In this document: one piece after another, positions 16,094 to 27,085 of the stretch
How positions within the stretch are numbered: position 1 is the first letter of the stretch
Layout of the letters: each line of letters opens with the position of its first letter
Source: Ignavibacteriales bacterium
GTDB lineage: Bacteria > Bacteroidota > Ignavibacteria > Ignavibacteriales > Ignavibacteriaceae
Length of the DNA stretch: 64,000 nucleotides
Direction of reading: 5' to 3'
NCBI GenBank assembly: GCA_016714125.1
Contig: JADJNX010000001.1
Coordinates: 620,001-684,000, forward strand
The notes under the pieces: generated by a model
The model's database searches: none
What the model saw: only the letters and a program-made list of their open reading frames with translations
What the model was told of the DNA's origin: nothing
Program-made: the position numbers and the translations under genes

Positions 16094-17117
16094 GCAATAT
16101 TTCCTCTACTTTCTTTAACACTTCAAAAGGATAGATTGAGGTTCCACACTCAAAACTTCCATTCGGACATTTTTTGTGTCCGTGGATTCCACAAGGTTTG
16201 CAGGAAACCGCCTTCGATATATAATAACTTTTGGGGGAATAACCATAAAATCCAAATTCAGGAACAGTTGAACAGTAAATTGTCAACACCGAAACATCGG
16301 CTGCCATAGCAAAATGGGTTGGCGCACTGTCGTTTGTAATTACAAGTTTTGCACCCCTCATCAGTTCCACCGTTTCAACAATTGAAAATTGCCCGCAACT
16401 GTTTATGACCTCTTTTCCCTCAATTCCAACAATTTCCTCCCCAAGTCCCCTCTCATTTTCGCTTCCTGTAACTACAACTTTTAATCTCTTTGAAATCAGT
16501 GATGCCGCCACCTCAGCAAAATATTTAATGGGATATCTTTTTGTACCCCACACACTACCGGGTGCCAAAATCACATAATCCCCATCGAGACCCGTCTCCT
16601 CTTTAAAACGCGATACCCTGTTTTTTTCTTCCTGAGTTGCTTTTATCTCCGGGAATATTTTCCATTCTTCGCCGGGATATTCACCTAAAAACCTTAGGGA
16701 TCTTTTCACTTCATGTTCATCATACTTGTAATCCACCAATTTATCGTAAATAAATTTTAGTGAAGAATTGGAAAACCCAATCGAATACTCGGAATAAATC
16801 AAATTTACAAGAAGAGCAGTTCTGGCGGAACGGTGGAGTGAGTATATGTAGGAATAGTTCTTAGCCCTTAGAAGGGTTGCAAATTTTAGCATCCCTCTAA
16901 TTCCTCTATGTTCTCCCCTTTTCTGAAAAGGAAAAACTTTGGAAACCGACGGCGAGGAATTAAAAACTGATGCAGACACAGGTGTCGAAACTACATCAAT
17001 CTCCCTGGATGCATATCTCTTTTTAAGCTCTTGAATAAAAGGAAGGGAAAGGACTGAATCACCCGGAAAAGCTGTTTGTATTACTAATATCTTTCCTTCG
17101 TTGTTCAATATTTCCAC
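16083..17117 (-). CDS. glycosyltransferase family 9 (heptosyltransferase-like)
   Basis: GT9 enzymes add heptose or related sugars to the lipopolysaccharide core. The protein begins near VEILNNEGKILVIQTAFPGD and shows the GT9 pattern: ILVIQTAFPGDSVLSLPFI, VILAPGSVWGTKRYP and the nucleotide-sugar site LVITNDSAPTHFAMA, then a Cys-rich end CKPCGIHGHKKCPNG like ADP-heptose transferases. The start is uncertain: GTG at 17117 or TTG at 17108 (overlapping the previous TGA) are plausible, the open frame runs to 17138. It is paired with an LpxL-like acyltransferase, so both probably act in LPS assembly. Confidence 0.9.
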   Translation of the reverse strand: MEILNNEGKILVIQTAFPGDSVLSLPFIQELKKRYASREIDVVSTPVSASVFNSSPSVSKVFPFQKRGEHRGIRGMLKFATLLRAKNYSYIYSLHRSARTALLVNLIYSEYSIGFSNSSLKFIYDKLVDYKYDEHEVKRSLRFLGEYPGEEWKIFPEIKATQEEKNRVSRFKEETGLDGDYVILAPGSVWGTKRYPIKYFAEVAASLISKRLKVVVTGSENERGLGEEIVGIEGKEVINSCGQFSIVETVELMRGAKLVITNDSAPTHFAMAADVSVLTIYCSTVPEFGFYGYSPKSYYISKAVSCKPCGIHGHKKCPNGSFECGTSIYPFEVLKKVEEILHVG

Positions 17118-17974
17118 CGGTTGTGCATCCAGAACCACATTTCAGGATAAGTTCTGATATACTCCTCCAATATTGCTGTATGGCGCCTGCTAATTTCAGC
17201 AATTTTACCTTCTTTCGATTCAGGCAAATCATCAAACGAAACTTCTCGGGACTCCATTTTATATGTATTGTCAGGTTGCCTGATCATAATACAAAAAATG
17301 ATTGGTGCCCCGGTTTTTAGAGCAAGCGCTGCAGTTCCCTCATTTACTGCAGACATCACACCAAAGAAAGGGACTCTCAAGCCATCCTCGGCTCCTCTTT
17401 GATCCGCAACAACGGCTATTATTTCCCCCTTTTTAAGAGCTTTGTACAAAGTCATTGCTGCATGCCCGGTTGGATATACCTTGTTACCCCACTTTGTCCT
17501 TTCCCTCTCCATCCAGCGGGTTACAAAAGGATTCCTCTGTGGTTGGGCAATGGTTGAAAAAGGTATCCTGAGTTTCCTTGAATACCCAAGAGCCGCAACT
17601 TCCCAGTTCCCAAAATGTGCCGTCATCAAAACGACTCCATTCCCCTTTTTATATGCATTTGTTGTCATGTCGAGAGAACTTTGATCAAAATAATGCTCTA
17701 TCTCTTCAAATTTCATTGATGGCAATGCCATAATCTCAATGAATGTTTTAGCACTGCCAAGGTAACACTCTTTTGCGAGGTTTTCTCTCGCTTCAATACC
17801 AAGTTCGGGAAAGGCAATGGAAAGGTTTTTTTGGACAATTTTTCTGCGGATTTTTAACAAATCATAGAATATATATGCAAGAAAGGGCGCAAACATGTGC
17901 GCCCTCTTAAAACCAAATAAACAAAATAAATGGCTAAAAAATGAGAAAAGAATATATTCAACAATATTTTTCAA
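17105..17974 (-). CDS. lipid A lauroyl/myristoyl-type acyltransferase (LpxL/HtrB family)
   Basis: Transfers secondary acyl chains to lipid A or a related lipid at the inner membrane. The 289-residue protein has an N-terminal membrane segment, FYDLLKIRRKIVQKNLSIAF, the catalytic-type motif LMTAHFGNWEVAAL near residue 125, QPQRNPFVTRWMERER, and the late motif GAPIIFCIMIRQ with WFWMHNRWKY at the end. All are characteristic of the family. It overlaps the GT9 gene, supporting a shared role in the outer-membrane lipid. Confidence 0.92.
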   Translation of the reverse strand: MKNIVEYILFSFFSHLFCLFGFKRAHMFAPFLAYIFYDLLKIRRKIVQKNLSIAFPELGIEARENLAKECYLGSAKTFIEIMALPSMKFEEIEHYFDQSSLDMTTNAYKKGNGVVLMTAHFGNWEVAALGYSRKLRIPFSTIAQPQRNPFVTRWMERERTKWGNKVYPTGHAAMTLYKALKKGEIIAVVADQRGAEDGLRVPFFGVMSAVNEGTAALALKTGAPIIFCIMIRQPDNTYKMESREVSFDDLPESKEGKIAEISRRHTAILEEYIRTYPEMWFWMHNRWKY

Positions 17975-18016
17975 GACACAAAAACCTGTGATTTCCGATA
18001 CTAAATATAACGAATA

Positions 18017-19372
18017 TTACAGAGTCTGTACCCGGTTTTTCCATGCATCATCTCTCAACTCACCACGCTTTGTTGAATGAAGCAGTTTGTAATCACCAAA
18101 TCCTGAGATGTCACCAAAGACAAATTCAACTCCACCTTCAATATCATCAAATCGCCAAATTTCATACGGTTTTGAATCAAGTTGTGAAGGATATCTGTCA
18201 ACTTCGCTTGGACGCCCATAAACTATGTGGACACGCCCTCTGTCAGTTCTCCAACCTTTCCGCTGAAAAGATGAATAAGCCTGATTTGCATATTCAATTC
18301 TTTTGTAATACTCCCGCTTAAACTCGTTAACTGCTGTGTTTGGCTCTGCATCACGGTTTCTCCAGAAATTGAATATAAAATTTCTTTTACCTTCTATTTC
18401 TTTCAACTGATCCCACTGTTTTTCTTCACCTTTTGTGATGATATATTTTGCCTGCTCAAAAGCCTCTTCAATCTCCTCTTCGCTCATTGTGGCAAACTCG
18501 GAAGAAAGAAATTCATTGTCAGAATACTTCGTGGCAACACTATCAACAACGTTTGAGTTAAAGACAAATATCTTCTTGGTTGACATTGCGATGTCATTTG
18601 AAAGAGAATCAAAAAGCGCTACTGTGATATTGTAAGTTCCAGTGGGCAATTTTGATATGTTAATTGTGTTCGCTTCAACAATTGAAGAGTTTTTCCTCGG
18701 AACATATCTTCTCTTTCTGCTTACCTCCTCATTCTTGTCGTTGGTAAGAACCCTCTCAAGAATCAAAAGTTCAGGATCATTTTCCTTGTTTAAATTATAC
18801 AATTCAACATAATAGAAAACGACGGGGAGATTTTCACCAAACACTGTAGCAACATTTGGAACCACTTCGTAGGTGTTCTTAAAAAATGTGGAAGAATCAT
18901 TATCTGATTTTTCAATTTTTGTTGCAACTTCAATATCACTGATATGAAATTTCTCTTTAACAGGTTGTTTTAATTGAATACTGAATTTTGCTGTGTCATT
19001 CCTGTCGTCGGTGACCATGTCTTTTACAGAAAAAGCAAATTTGTAGTCACCAAATTTTAACCTGAATCGTAATACACCTGTTAAATTATTTTTTATAGAG
19101 TCCACAAGAGGTGCATTAAAATTATAGTCCCTCTTAAACTGAATGGTGCCATCCGTTATATTTTCTATATGAATACCTATCGCACCTAAAATCATTTTAG
19201 TTCCCCCATTTTCAACGGGAGAGAATGCATTCTGATAGAAACTATAATAGATTTCCACTATTCCTGAGGTGTCATCTCCAGCAAAACGTGCATAGTCGAG
19301 ATCGAACAATGGATTTTTCTGGGCTACTGCAAATACACTTAAAAACAAAACAACAACTGCTATTCTTCTCAC
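18017..19372 (-). CDS. GWxTD domain-containing exported protein
   Basis: The C-terminal 120 residues match the GWxTD domain: AYSSFQRKGWRTDRGRVHIV, YGRPSEVDRYPS and YEIWRFDDIEGGVEFVFGD. The domain is common in Bacteroidota, Chlorobiota and Acidobacteriota exported proteins, with unknown function. I place the start at GTG 19372, giving MRRIAVVVLFLSVFAVAQ, a signal peptide, because GGAGTGA precedes it; the open frame to a TTG at 19399 would begin inside a terminator T run. The middle is beta-rich and repeats of FNAPL/FKYS type are seen. It is the first gene of the long minus-strand block. Confidence 0.88.
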   Translation of the reverse strand: MRRIAVVVLFLSVFAVAQKNPLFDLDYARFAGDDTSGIVEIYYSFYQNAFSPVENGGTKMILGAIGIHIENITDGTIQFKRDYNFNAPLVDSIKNNLTGVLRFRLKFGDYKFAFSVKDMVTDDRNDTAKFSIQLKQPVKEKFHISDIEVATKIEKSDNDSSTFFKNTYEVVPNVATVFGENLPVVFYYVELYNLNKENDPELLILERVLTNDKNEEVSRKRRYVPRKNSSIVEANTINISKLPTGTYNITVALFDSLSNDIAMSTKKIFVFNSNVVDSVATKYSDNEFLSSEFATMSEEEIEEAFEQAKYIITKGEEKQWDQLKEIEGKRNFIFNFWRNRDAEPNTAVNEFKREYYKRIEYANQAYSSFQRKGWRTDRGRVHIVYGRPSEVDRYPSQLDSKPYEIWRFDDIEGGVEFVFGDISGFGDYKLLHSTKRGELRDDAWKNRVQTL

Positions 19373-19395
19373 CGGTATCACTCCATGATATAACA

Positions 19396-19430
19396 ACAAA
19401 AAAAAGGCGTCCGCATTAACGGACGCCTAA
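19396..19430 (-). terminator. rho-independent terminator after the PorV-like gene
   Basis: GGCGTCCG (19406-19413) pairs with CGGACGCC (19420-19427) and on the minus strand is followed by eight T. It separates the T9SS cassette from the GWxTD block. Confidence 0.88.
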
Positions 19431-19446
19431 TGGAAAAGTAAATCGA

Positions 19447-20465
19447 TTACTTAAACGAAAGCTTTACCGTAACTATATGGTTCGGGTTTGGGAACTCCTT
19501 AACCTGACGGAAAGCATAATCAACAACAACACCAATCTCATCAGTTAGATGGTAGTTGATGCCGGCTCCCAGATTAACACCAAAGATGTTATCTTGATTG
19601 TTTGCACTCTGTAATGCGTATCCGCCTCTTACAAAGAACATATTCTGGAATCCATACTCAACACCAAATTTGAACTGATCTTCAAAAGCGTTGTTATTTG
19701 TGAATGTACCACCCAAGAGCAGTCTATTCTGTTTGTCGAAATCAAACTTGTATGCAAGACTTAACTCAAAATAGCTCGGAATCTGGAATGGTTCTGTAAC
19801 TGCCTGGTAATTACCGGTAGTTGAACCAGGAACTGCACCGGAACGTTTGTTTTGAATTGTAAATCTTGTCCTGAATACTGCATGTTAGTACCAATGTTCT
19901 TAACTGCAGCACCAATTGTCAAGTTTTGATCAAACCTGTACTGAACACCAAAGTCGAGAGCGAACCCTGTAGCATTGGTATTCATGATGGTTTCAGAGAT
20001 AACTTTGGCGTTGAAACCAATGGAAACTCTGTCTGTAATTATCTTCGAATAGGTGATTCCTGCTACCAAAAATCCGGGTGAATAGGTTGTACCATCTCCA
20101 TCAGGGTTTGTAGTGGTAGTGATAGGAATATCACCAAAGTTCATCGATTTGAATGACAAAGCGACAGATCCGAAATCTCCCAAGCTGGTTCCCGCAGCAA
20201 AGTATGATATATTGATATCAGCTATATACGACATAAAGCTGAACATCGCTTCGGTTTTTCTGTCAACATCCAATCCAGCAGGATTGTAAAATATTGATTC
20301 CATACCGGTAACATTCGAAACAAACGCACCTCCGGTAGCTATGCCGCGCGCACCCACAGGGATTAACAACTGGTCTGCACCAGTCGTACCCTTACGGGAG
20401 ATATCACCTGCATAACTTGGCAGTACGAAGGCGAGTATTAGCAGCAATGATAAGTATCTTTTCAT
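19447..20465 (-). CDS. PorV/UPF0164-family outer-membrane barrel, one frameshift
   Basis: PorV-like barrels act in type IX secretion and delivery of cargo to the surface. The corrected protein is 339 residues. It has a signal peptide (MKRYLSLLLILAFVLPSYAG), then the family signature LLIPVGARGIATGGAFVSNV, GMESIFYNPAGLD, and barrel strands ending FRQVKEFPNPNHIVTVKLSF. Without correction the frame stops at 19761, and the rest appears as a separate piece ending at 19447. Losing one base in CCGG at 19838-19841 explains it: restoring it gives GAVPGSTTGNYQAVTEPFQI and a continuous barrel. It follows the T9SS cargo by 64 bases. Confidence 0.87.
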
Positions 20466-20529
20466 ATAAAGTAACTCCTAATTTCTGATTCCAAGTCCGG
20501 CGGCAGCTCTCACCACCGCCGGCTTTGAT

Positions 20530-23500
20530 TTAGAACCTTTGTATCTGCTTTTGCGGCATAATTATTGCGAATTTCAGTATTTTCTCACCAAATTCGGGTG
20601 ATTTTACGATGGCAAGGTACATACCTGATGCAACTCTGAGTCCTTCCCCGTTTTCCAAATCCCATCTTAAAAATGGGGAGGTTGGCGAGGCTTTGTCTTC
20701 GATGCCCAATGTACGAACCAGCATACCTGATAATGAGAATATCTTCACCGTTACATCATTTGGAAGATTGGTGAAGGTAACATACGGATTGTCAGGTGTG
20801 TTACCACTGTAGCTTGACTGTGGGTTGTATGCAAACAACGGGTTTGGATAAACATTCACTTTATCAAAGAGTGCTCTCTTTTGATCTGTTGTCAGATCTC
20901 CACCCTTTTGGGTGTTAAAGGTGAATATGTCGTTTACATACGGATATGTACCAAGTGGCAGTTTCAAAGTATCACCGGCTGCATAAAATACATTCGGATC
21001 CATCTTTTGAAGACCAACTACATACATAGCCGCCAGCCATGGTGAACTGGAGATGCTTTTAAATGCTGCATCATAGATGGTTGGATCTGCTGCAGCAGGA
21101 ACCGTGAAGCCCTTTACAACATCAGCCCAAACATTGACACCTGTACCAAAATCACCACCTGTAAGCTGTTTTTGGCTTCCAGTTGGGTCGTATGGCATAT
21201 CAAATACCACTATGTATTCGCCGCTTAATTTGATTGAATCTCCCGGATCCCATTGACCATCAGGATTTCCTTTCAAAAATGTATTGGCTGCATCGCCTGC
21301 TATTCTGGTGCCAATTTCAATGAATCCAACAGCAAGCTGTCTTGACTCACCATATTTTGGATCAACCACCCAAGCAGTAAATGGTACATCTACGAAGCCT
21401 TCTCCAAGTTTGCCAACGGGACCTCTACCAGTGGTATCGGTTACGCCCGCAGCATATGTGAAATTACCGTTTCTTTGGAATGCCGATCCGGTAAACCCTT
21501 GCAGATATCTGTAAGCTTTTCCGGAATTAGGAGCAAACCTTAACTGAACATTACGCATTTTGTCAGAACTCATGAAGGTCGAATATGGCCTTGCAGTATT
21601 CTTAGGTAATGTGATTTGTTCGGCTGTTGGTATATCACCACCGGTGTACCATACACCTGTGAATGATGTTGTCTTGGCAAATGGACGGTACCATCTTGTT
21701 CCCGAATAGGTTGGTGTTCCAAGTGATGCCACTGTTGGCGAAACTTTTAACAAGAAACCATCGGTTACTTTGCCTGCAACTATCGACAATGTTGTGTCAA
21801 ATTGAGTCAGTGAGTCGACAAGCACAACATTCTTAGTTTTGTTCGTCAATCTGTAAAATACAGAATATGGATTTTTTACAGCCGTATTTTTGAAGAACTC
21901 AACATTGTATGTTTCGCCTGTTAACTTTTTATTATCTACAACAACATACTGAACTTTACCTGATGAAGGTCCCTGAGCCATTTGCGCAGTTGAGCCTTCA
22001 GAGGCTGGGACATACATATTCTCACCATAAAGTATTGGGAAGAGTGCAGTCTCATATTCTTCAAGTGAACCAACACGGGCAATATAATCACCACCAGGAC
22101 CGTAAACGATAGATTTATTCTGATCGTATGGAGCCTTGAGGAAAATTGCTGCATGGTTCAATGCATATGTTGTTATCGTAAAATAATATGTTTGACCCTT
22201 AACCAGAGGATCCTGGTTAAATGGATTTGCGGAAATTTTTATGCGGAGTCTTCCTGTTGAAGGATCAGCATAAAGAGCGGAATCGATACGGAATTCGCCA
22301 AGCGGATCCGCAATTTGAAGTTCCTGATTTCCGTTTCCAAACAGAGTGAAAATATTTTTAATTGAATCGTTAAGTGTGTAATTCGCAATCACTTTTGAAT
22401 TTTCAACACCTGAGATGATAGACTCTTTTGAGTTGGTTCTGTAAGCAGTGATGTAGAAGCCTTTTACTCTTCTGTCAATGTTAAGAACCGTATCAACTGC
22501 ACGATATTTTAATTGTTCGTAAGTATCGAAATTGATATCAATGTATCCAGTACCCGAAGTGGAAGTACCTGTCTGCAAGGTAGGCCTTACAGGAGGTGGT
22601 GGTGGAGGTGAAGGGAAATTTGAATCAAATAGTAACTGAGCAATCTCTGAATACTGTCTTGCAACAGTAATTGAGTTCTTTGCATCAGTTCCTTTTCCGA
22701 GTACATAAGCAGCAACGATATCTACAGGAACATTTTTAACAAGTTTAAATGGACCTGTATTCGACATCTGTCTCTGATCTACAGCTGTATTATTGATCCA
22801 TCCAACGTTGGTAACTGCATTACCTGAGTATGAGAATCTTGGATCAACTGTTGCACAATCTACGCCACCACGAACTTCACCAAACGCCCATGTACAAGGA
22901 TCAAGAATGTCGCCAACCCGGTTTAGTCCGAGCATGTAATTTCTTGCTTCCTGTCTGGTATTTGGATCACCGTGTGTTGGGTGACTCTGCATGTAGTGTA
23001 TAAATGACGACAATCCTAAGTTTGTTGCACCAGGATAGGATTCGATACCACGAACCTGACCACCTACATAGTGGGCAGTGTCAATTGCGATATCAATACC
23101 ATCATCCCATACTCCGTTAGCGTTAACATCCGTAAATGTTACACCGGGAATATAAGATTTTGGTCCCTGGAAAAAGTCAATAAGGAATGTCGGAGGTGCA
23201 GCGCCATACAGTGGATCATCACCATCATTGTATACATAACCGGCATTTAAAGTGGTATCAGAACCTACAAGATCATCATTGGCATCGCCAAGATCAGGAT
23301 CTGCCCAAACACCAAAGTAAACTGAATCGATAACATCTGCTACGGTTCCGGTATTCATAATCGAATAACGGAGGAACATCATGTTACCAACAAAGCTTTT
23401 GGTATTAAAAGCAAAAACTGTTTGTCTGATCTCGATTCCCTGAGGAGAAACATCATTGAATCTTCTCAAAGCAGGGTCAGTACCATCATTATAAACACAC

Positions 23501-24104
23501 CATGCTGTTTCGTCACCGATAAGGTCAGGTCTGTCTTCTGTATTATCCCATTTGCCGTTTCCATTTTTGTCGATAGGATCGTAGATACCATCACCATCGC
23601 CATCATAGAAATAAGCGCCGAGTTTTACAGCGTCTCTCCACTCATCCCATGATGCAGCAAAATCACCTTCCGATGCTCTTAATACATAAAGCTGAGCTTT
23701 TGAGTCGTTTCTACCGCCTGCAACTGTACCAGGTACATAATCCTGAATACGGGAAGCCGAAGCCACCGCATTCGACCAAAGTGTACCGTTGGTCACGCCG
23801 CTAAGGAAAAAACCACCTGAAAAGAGGAACACTACGTTGGCAAATTTACCACCGGATGTAACTCCACCTGTTTCAGGATCAAAACCCCAACATCACCCAT
23901 TACACCGGTACGGTTCATAGGGATGTTAAGATTGTTAATAAACATTCTGTAGGAGTCGCCGGCTTTCAGTTGGACCGAATTATTACTTCCGCCCTTTCCT
24001 CCGCCTTTGCCTCCTTTGTCATTCCCTCTAAATCCAAATGAGAGCAATCCCACTGAAAGGACAAAAAGGATGACTAATTCTTTAAAGTATATTTTTTTAT
24101 TCAT
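20530..24104 (-). CDS. large T9SS type A sorting-domain surface protein, one frameshift
   Basis: The corrected product is 1191 residues. It has a signal-type N-terminus (MNKKIYFKELVILFVLSVGL LSFGF), a Gly/Lys-rich stretch GNDKGGKGGGKGG, calcium-binding-like DGDGDGIYDPIDKNGNGKWD near residue 160, a poly-Pro hinge SPPPPPP near 500, and a C-terminal T9SS/FlgD-type sorting module with NVYPNPLF, VKIFSLSGMLVRTLG and SGMYLAIVKSP. The frame breaks near 23876-23884; one added base turns VLILKQ into VLDPETGG and joins the two parts. It lies 17 bases after the TonB receptor gene and is followed by the PorV-like gene. Ligand unknown. Confidence 0.87.
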
Positions 24105-24121
24105 ATTCCAAGTTCCCAATC

Positions 24122-26950
24122 TTATTTACCGGATTGACTTGTAAAGTTAACCTTGAAACCAAGTTTTATTAGTCTTGGTATTCCAAAGTTTCCAGGATTT
24201 CTTTCAAAAGCACGGTAATCTGATTTGTAGATCTCCGGGTTTGGTGTCGATGCAGCAGTTCTCTGTCCTTCAAGTGTTGTGATCCATCCTGTTGTGTAAG
24301 GATCGCCTGATGACTGATAAACTGTTACAGGATTGTCTGAATCCAGCAAATTCTCTACCCAAAGGTATGGAGTAAGGATGAAATTGCTGATCCTGAATGC
24401 TTTTTCAAGTCTGAAATCTATTCTGAAATTTCCGGGTCCGTAAGCTGAGTTAACATAACCTTTCGTGTTTCCATAGTTTGAAGTACCAACTAAAAGGTTC
24501 TGTGATTCGAGTGGAGTATAAGGTCTGCCACTGTTGAATCTAAGAAGAAGGTTAGCCGCGAGATTCTCGAGGAAACCAAGTTGTCCTTGTGGTACAAAGA
24601 AATCGACATTGATAACACCGGTATGTCTCTGATCGAAATCGAGCGGAGCAATTACCTTGGGAATTTCACCATTAACGTTTCTGAATGCAGCGGTAAACGA
24701 TGAACCTGTTGAGGATCCTGTTCCTTCAGCAATTGAGTAGGTATAATTCATTGAAAATGAGAAGTAGCTGATTCTCGATATATCCAACGATAATGCAAGA
24801 CCTTTGATTGTACCAAAGTCTGTATTTGTTGGTGTAATATATTTTAAAAGCTCGCCACCTTCAGATCTTCTGAAAAATACTGTAGCTGAGTTAACAAGTC
24901 CTTCAGTGTTTTTGTAGAATGCAGTAAGATTTACTGCTGCCATATCGCTAACTACATGACGGAAACCAATTTCATACTGTGTTGTAATTTCGCTTTCAAC
25001 ATGACCATTGTTTACACCAAGGTTGTTATCAGTTACAAGTGAACTAAGATCAATCATGGTTGTATAAATCTGATCAAGTGAAGGTTGCTGAATAAATCTT
25101 CCATACTGAGCGTGGAAAACTGTATTGGCAGTTACAGGGAAACCTAAACCTATTCTTGGTGAAATGTAGATTTCTGCTTCTTTCTTTGTAAAGTCAGGAG
25201 CATCAAATGCATTTGGATCACCAAAAATGTAAGGATAAAGAGGATCTCTAAGAATGTCTGCTTTGGTATCAAAATAGTCAAATCTTACACCAATATTAAG
25301 CACCATGTCTGAGAGCTCAAATCTATCCTGAATGTAAGCATAAGCCAACATTGGAAGTTTTGGTTCGTTTACATCGCCTTTGCTGGTTTTTGTTTTGCCT
25401 GTATAATCGTAACCAATTGCTGTGGGCTGAAGTCTCTTGTATCTTTCCTCTGCGGTAAGATTTCTCAAGTTATCTGACGACAAACCAACTGGTGCGATAG
25501 AATAGAGGCGAATAGTGGAATAGTTAAATCCACCACCAGCTTCGAGAAGGTGATTTCCCATCTGTGCGGTAAAATCGAAATCAGCGGTTAATGCAGTAGT
25601 ATTATTCAAGAAATAACCGTTGTTTACTCTACCATATTTAGAGAAAATACCATACTCATCAAAGTTGACTCTTCCACCATTAAATGGAAGTGTAACTCCG
25701 AGTGCAGCGTTTGCAGCACTGTCGCCGTAAGCTTCAAGATTATTGAACCAGACACCATCGCCTTGTTCATTGTTATAAAGCTTGTAACCAACATTAAGAT
25801 TCCAGAAAGCGTTTTTGCTTACATTCTGCGATAAACGGGCTGAAAGGGAGTAATTTTCTCTCTTAACAAGCGGGTTGTGTATCGCATTCCCTTTAATATA
25901 GGAATGTGTATAAGCATTAAACTCTCTGAAGTTAATGTTTGCGCCAACACGGAAAACCCAGCTCTCACCCAGTCTGTGAGTTGATCTACCGGTGAATCTC
26001 CAAACACTCGCCGCCGAATTAGGACGGGTATCTGAATCTAAACCAACAGATGGAACCTCAAGAGTGATTGCACTTGGATCCTGGTCGAGGAACCAGCCCC
26101 TCTCGCCAGAGAGGAAGAATGTGTGGTCGCCATTACCCGGGAGGTAAGGTCCACCAAGGGTGGCTGTGTACAGGTTATATCCGTATTTATCAGTAAATGA
26201 TGATGTAAGAACATCAGCAAAAAATGTGTAAAATGGATTACCTGACTTTGTTGTAACATTCACGATACCGGACTGAGCCTGTCCATATTTGGCTTCATAG
26301 CCGCCTATCTGGAAGGAAATCTGTTCGATAGCCGCGTTACTTACTTGTGAATAGTTCGCACCTGAGTAAAGGTCGTTTTGAGGAACACCGTCAACGATAT
26401 AGAGAACTTCTCCGCCTCTACCACCTCTGACGTTAAGTGTAGCATTACCTGATGCTCCGCCGGAGCCTTCGGTCACTACAACACCGGCGTTTAATCCGGC
26501 TATGTTCTCAACACCCTTTACAGGGAGCTTCTGAATTTCTTCAGCGTCGTAAACTTTTGTTGTGTTTGTTGACTTCTCTTCAAAGAATTTTTTATCAACA
26601 ATTACAACTTCATCGAGTGTAACACCTGATGAAAGTTCGACATTAAGTTCTTCAGTAATACCGGCAACAATTCTTATTCCTTGGAATGTTTTTGTGCCGT
26701 ATCCTACATAAGATACTTCGACATCGTATGTGCCGGGGTTAATGTTAAGTACAAAATACATACCATTAGCGTCTGAGGCAGCACCGAGTTTGGTACCAAT
26801 AATTTTAACGTTTGCTCCGATTATGGCTTCTCTTGATTTCGAATCTACAACCTTACCGGTAAGTTTACCGACACCGGACTGTGCCGAGCCGGAAACCGTT
26901 AAGATTGTTACGAATAGAAGTCCGGTTAAGAGCTCTCTCAAAATCTTCAT
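24122..26950 (-). CDS. TonB-dependent outer-membrane receptor
   Basis: The protein (942 residues from the ATG at 26950, preceded by GGAGGAG) has a signal peptide ending at SGSAQ, a carboxypeptidase-regulatory domain (GKVVDSKSREAIIGANVKI), then the plug with VYDAEEIQKLPVKGVENIAG, VRGGRGGEVLYIVDGVPQND and GYEAKYGQAQSGIVNVTTKS, then a long barrel ending FGIPRLIKLGFKVNFTSQSG. No SusD gene accompanies it; instead it is followed by a T9SS cargo. The substrate is unknown. An alternative upstream start at 26989 lacks a good ribosome-binding site. Outer-membrane energy-coupled uptake is inferred from the family. Confidence 0.93.
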   Translation of the reverse strand: MKILRELLTGLLFVTILTVSGSAQSGVGKLTGKVVDSKSREAIIGANVKIIGTKLGAASDANGMYFVLNINPGTYDVEVSYVGYGTKTFQGIRIVAGITEELNVELSSGVTLDEVVIVDKKFFEEKSTNTTKVYDAEEIQKLPVKGVENIAGLNAGVVVTEGSGGASGNATLNVRGGRGGEVLYIVDGVPQNDLYSGANYSQVSNAAIEQISFQIGGYEAKYGQAQSGIVNVTTKSGNPFYTFFADVLTSSFTDKYGYNLYTATLGGPYLPGNGDHTFFLSGERGWFLDQDPSAITLEVPSVGLDSDTRPNSAASVWRFTGRSTHRLGESWVFRVGANINFREFNAYTHSYIKGNAIHNPLVKRENYSLSARLSQNVSKNAFWNLNVGYKLYNNEQGDGVWFNNLEAYGDSAANAALGVTLPFNGGRVNFDEYGIFSKYGRVNNGYFLNNTTALTADFDFTAQMGNHLLEAGGGFNYSTIRLYSIAPVGLSSDNLRNLTAEERYKRLQPTAIGYDYTGKTKTSKGDVNEPKLPMLAYAYIQDRFELSDMVLNIGVRFDYFDTKADILRDPLYPYIFGDPNAFDAPDFTKKEAEIYISPRIGLGFPVTANTVFHAQYGRFIQQPSLDQIYTTMIDLSSLVTDNNLGVNNGHVESEITTQYEIGFRHVVSDMAAVNLTAFYKNTEGLVNSATVFFRRSEGGELLKYITPTNTDFGTIKGLALSLDISRISYFSFSMNYTYSIAEGTGSSTGSSFTAAFRNVNGEIPKVIAPLDFDQRHTGVINVDFFVPQGQLGFLENLAANLLLRFNSGRPYTPLESQNLLVGTSNYGNTKGYVNSAYGPGNFRIDFRLEKAFRISNFILTPYLWVENLLDSDNPVTVYQSSGDPYTTGWITTLEGQRTAASTPNPEIYKSDYRAFERNPGNFGIPRLIKLGFKVNFTSQSGK

Positions 26951-27085
26951 CCCTACTCCTCCAAAGATTATGGATGATGTGATTTGCAAAAAATTGTGCA
27001 GCTTTGTTGTTTATTTAAACGGCGAACCCCACTTCTCAGCAGGATTCACCTAATACTTCATTACCTGAATGACCTCGGTCGGTAA

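Noticed and set aside
24122..26950. SusC/SusD polysaccharide-utilisation locus
   Set aside because: No SusD-like lipoprotein, glycoside hydrolase or regulator is adjacent; the downstream gene is a T9SS cargo.
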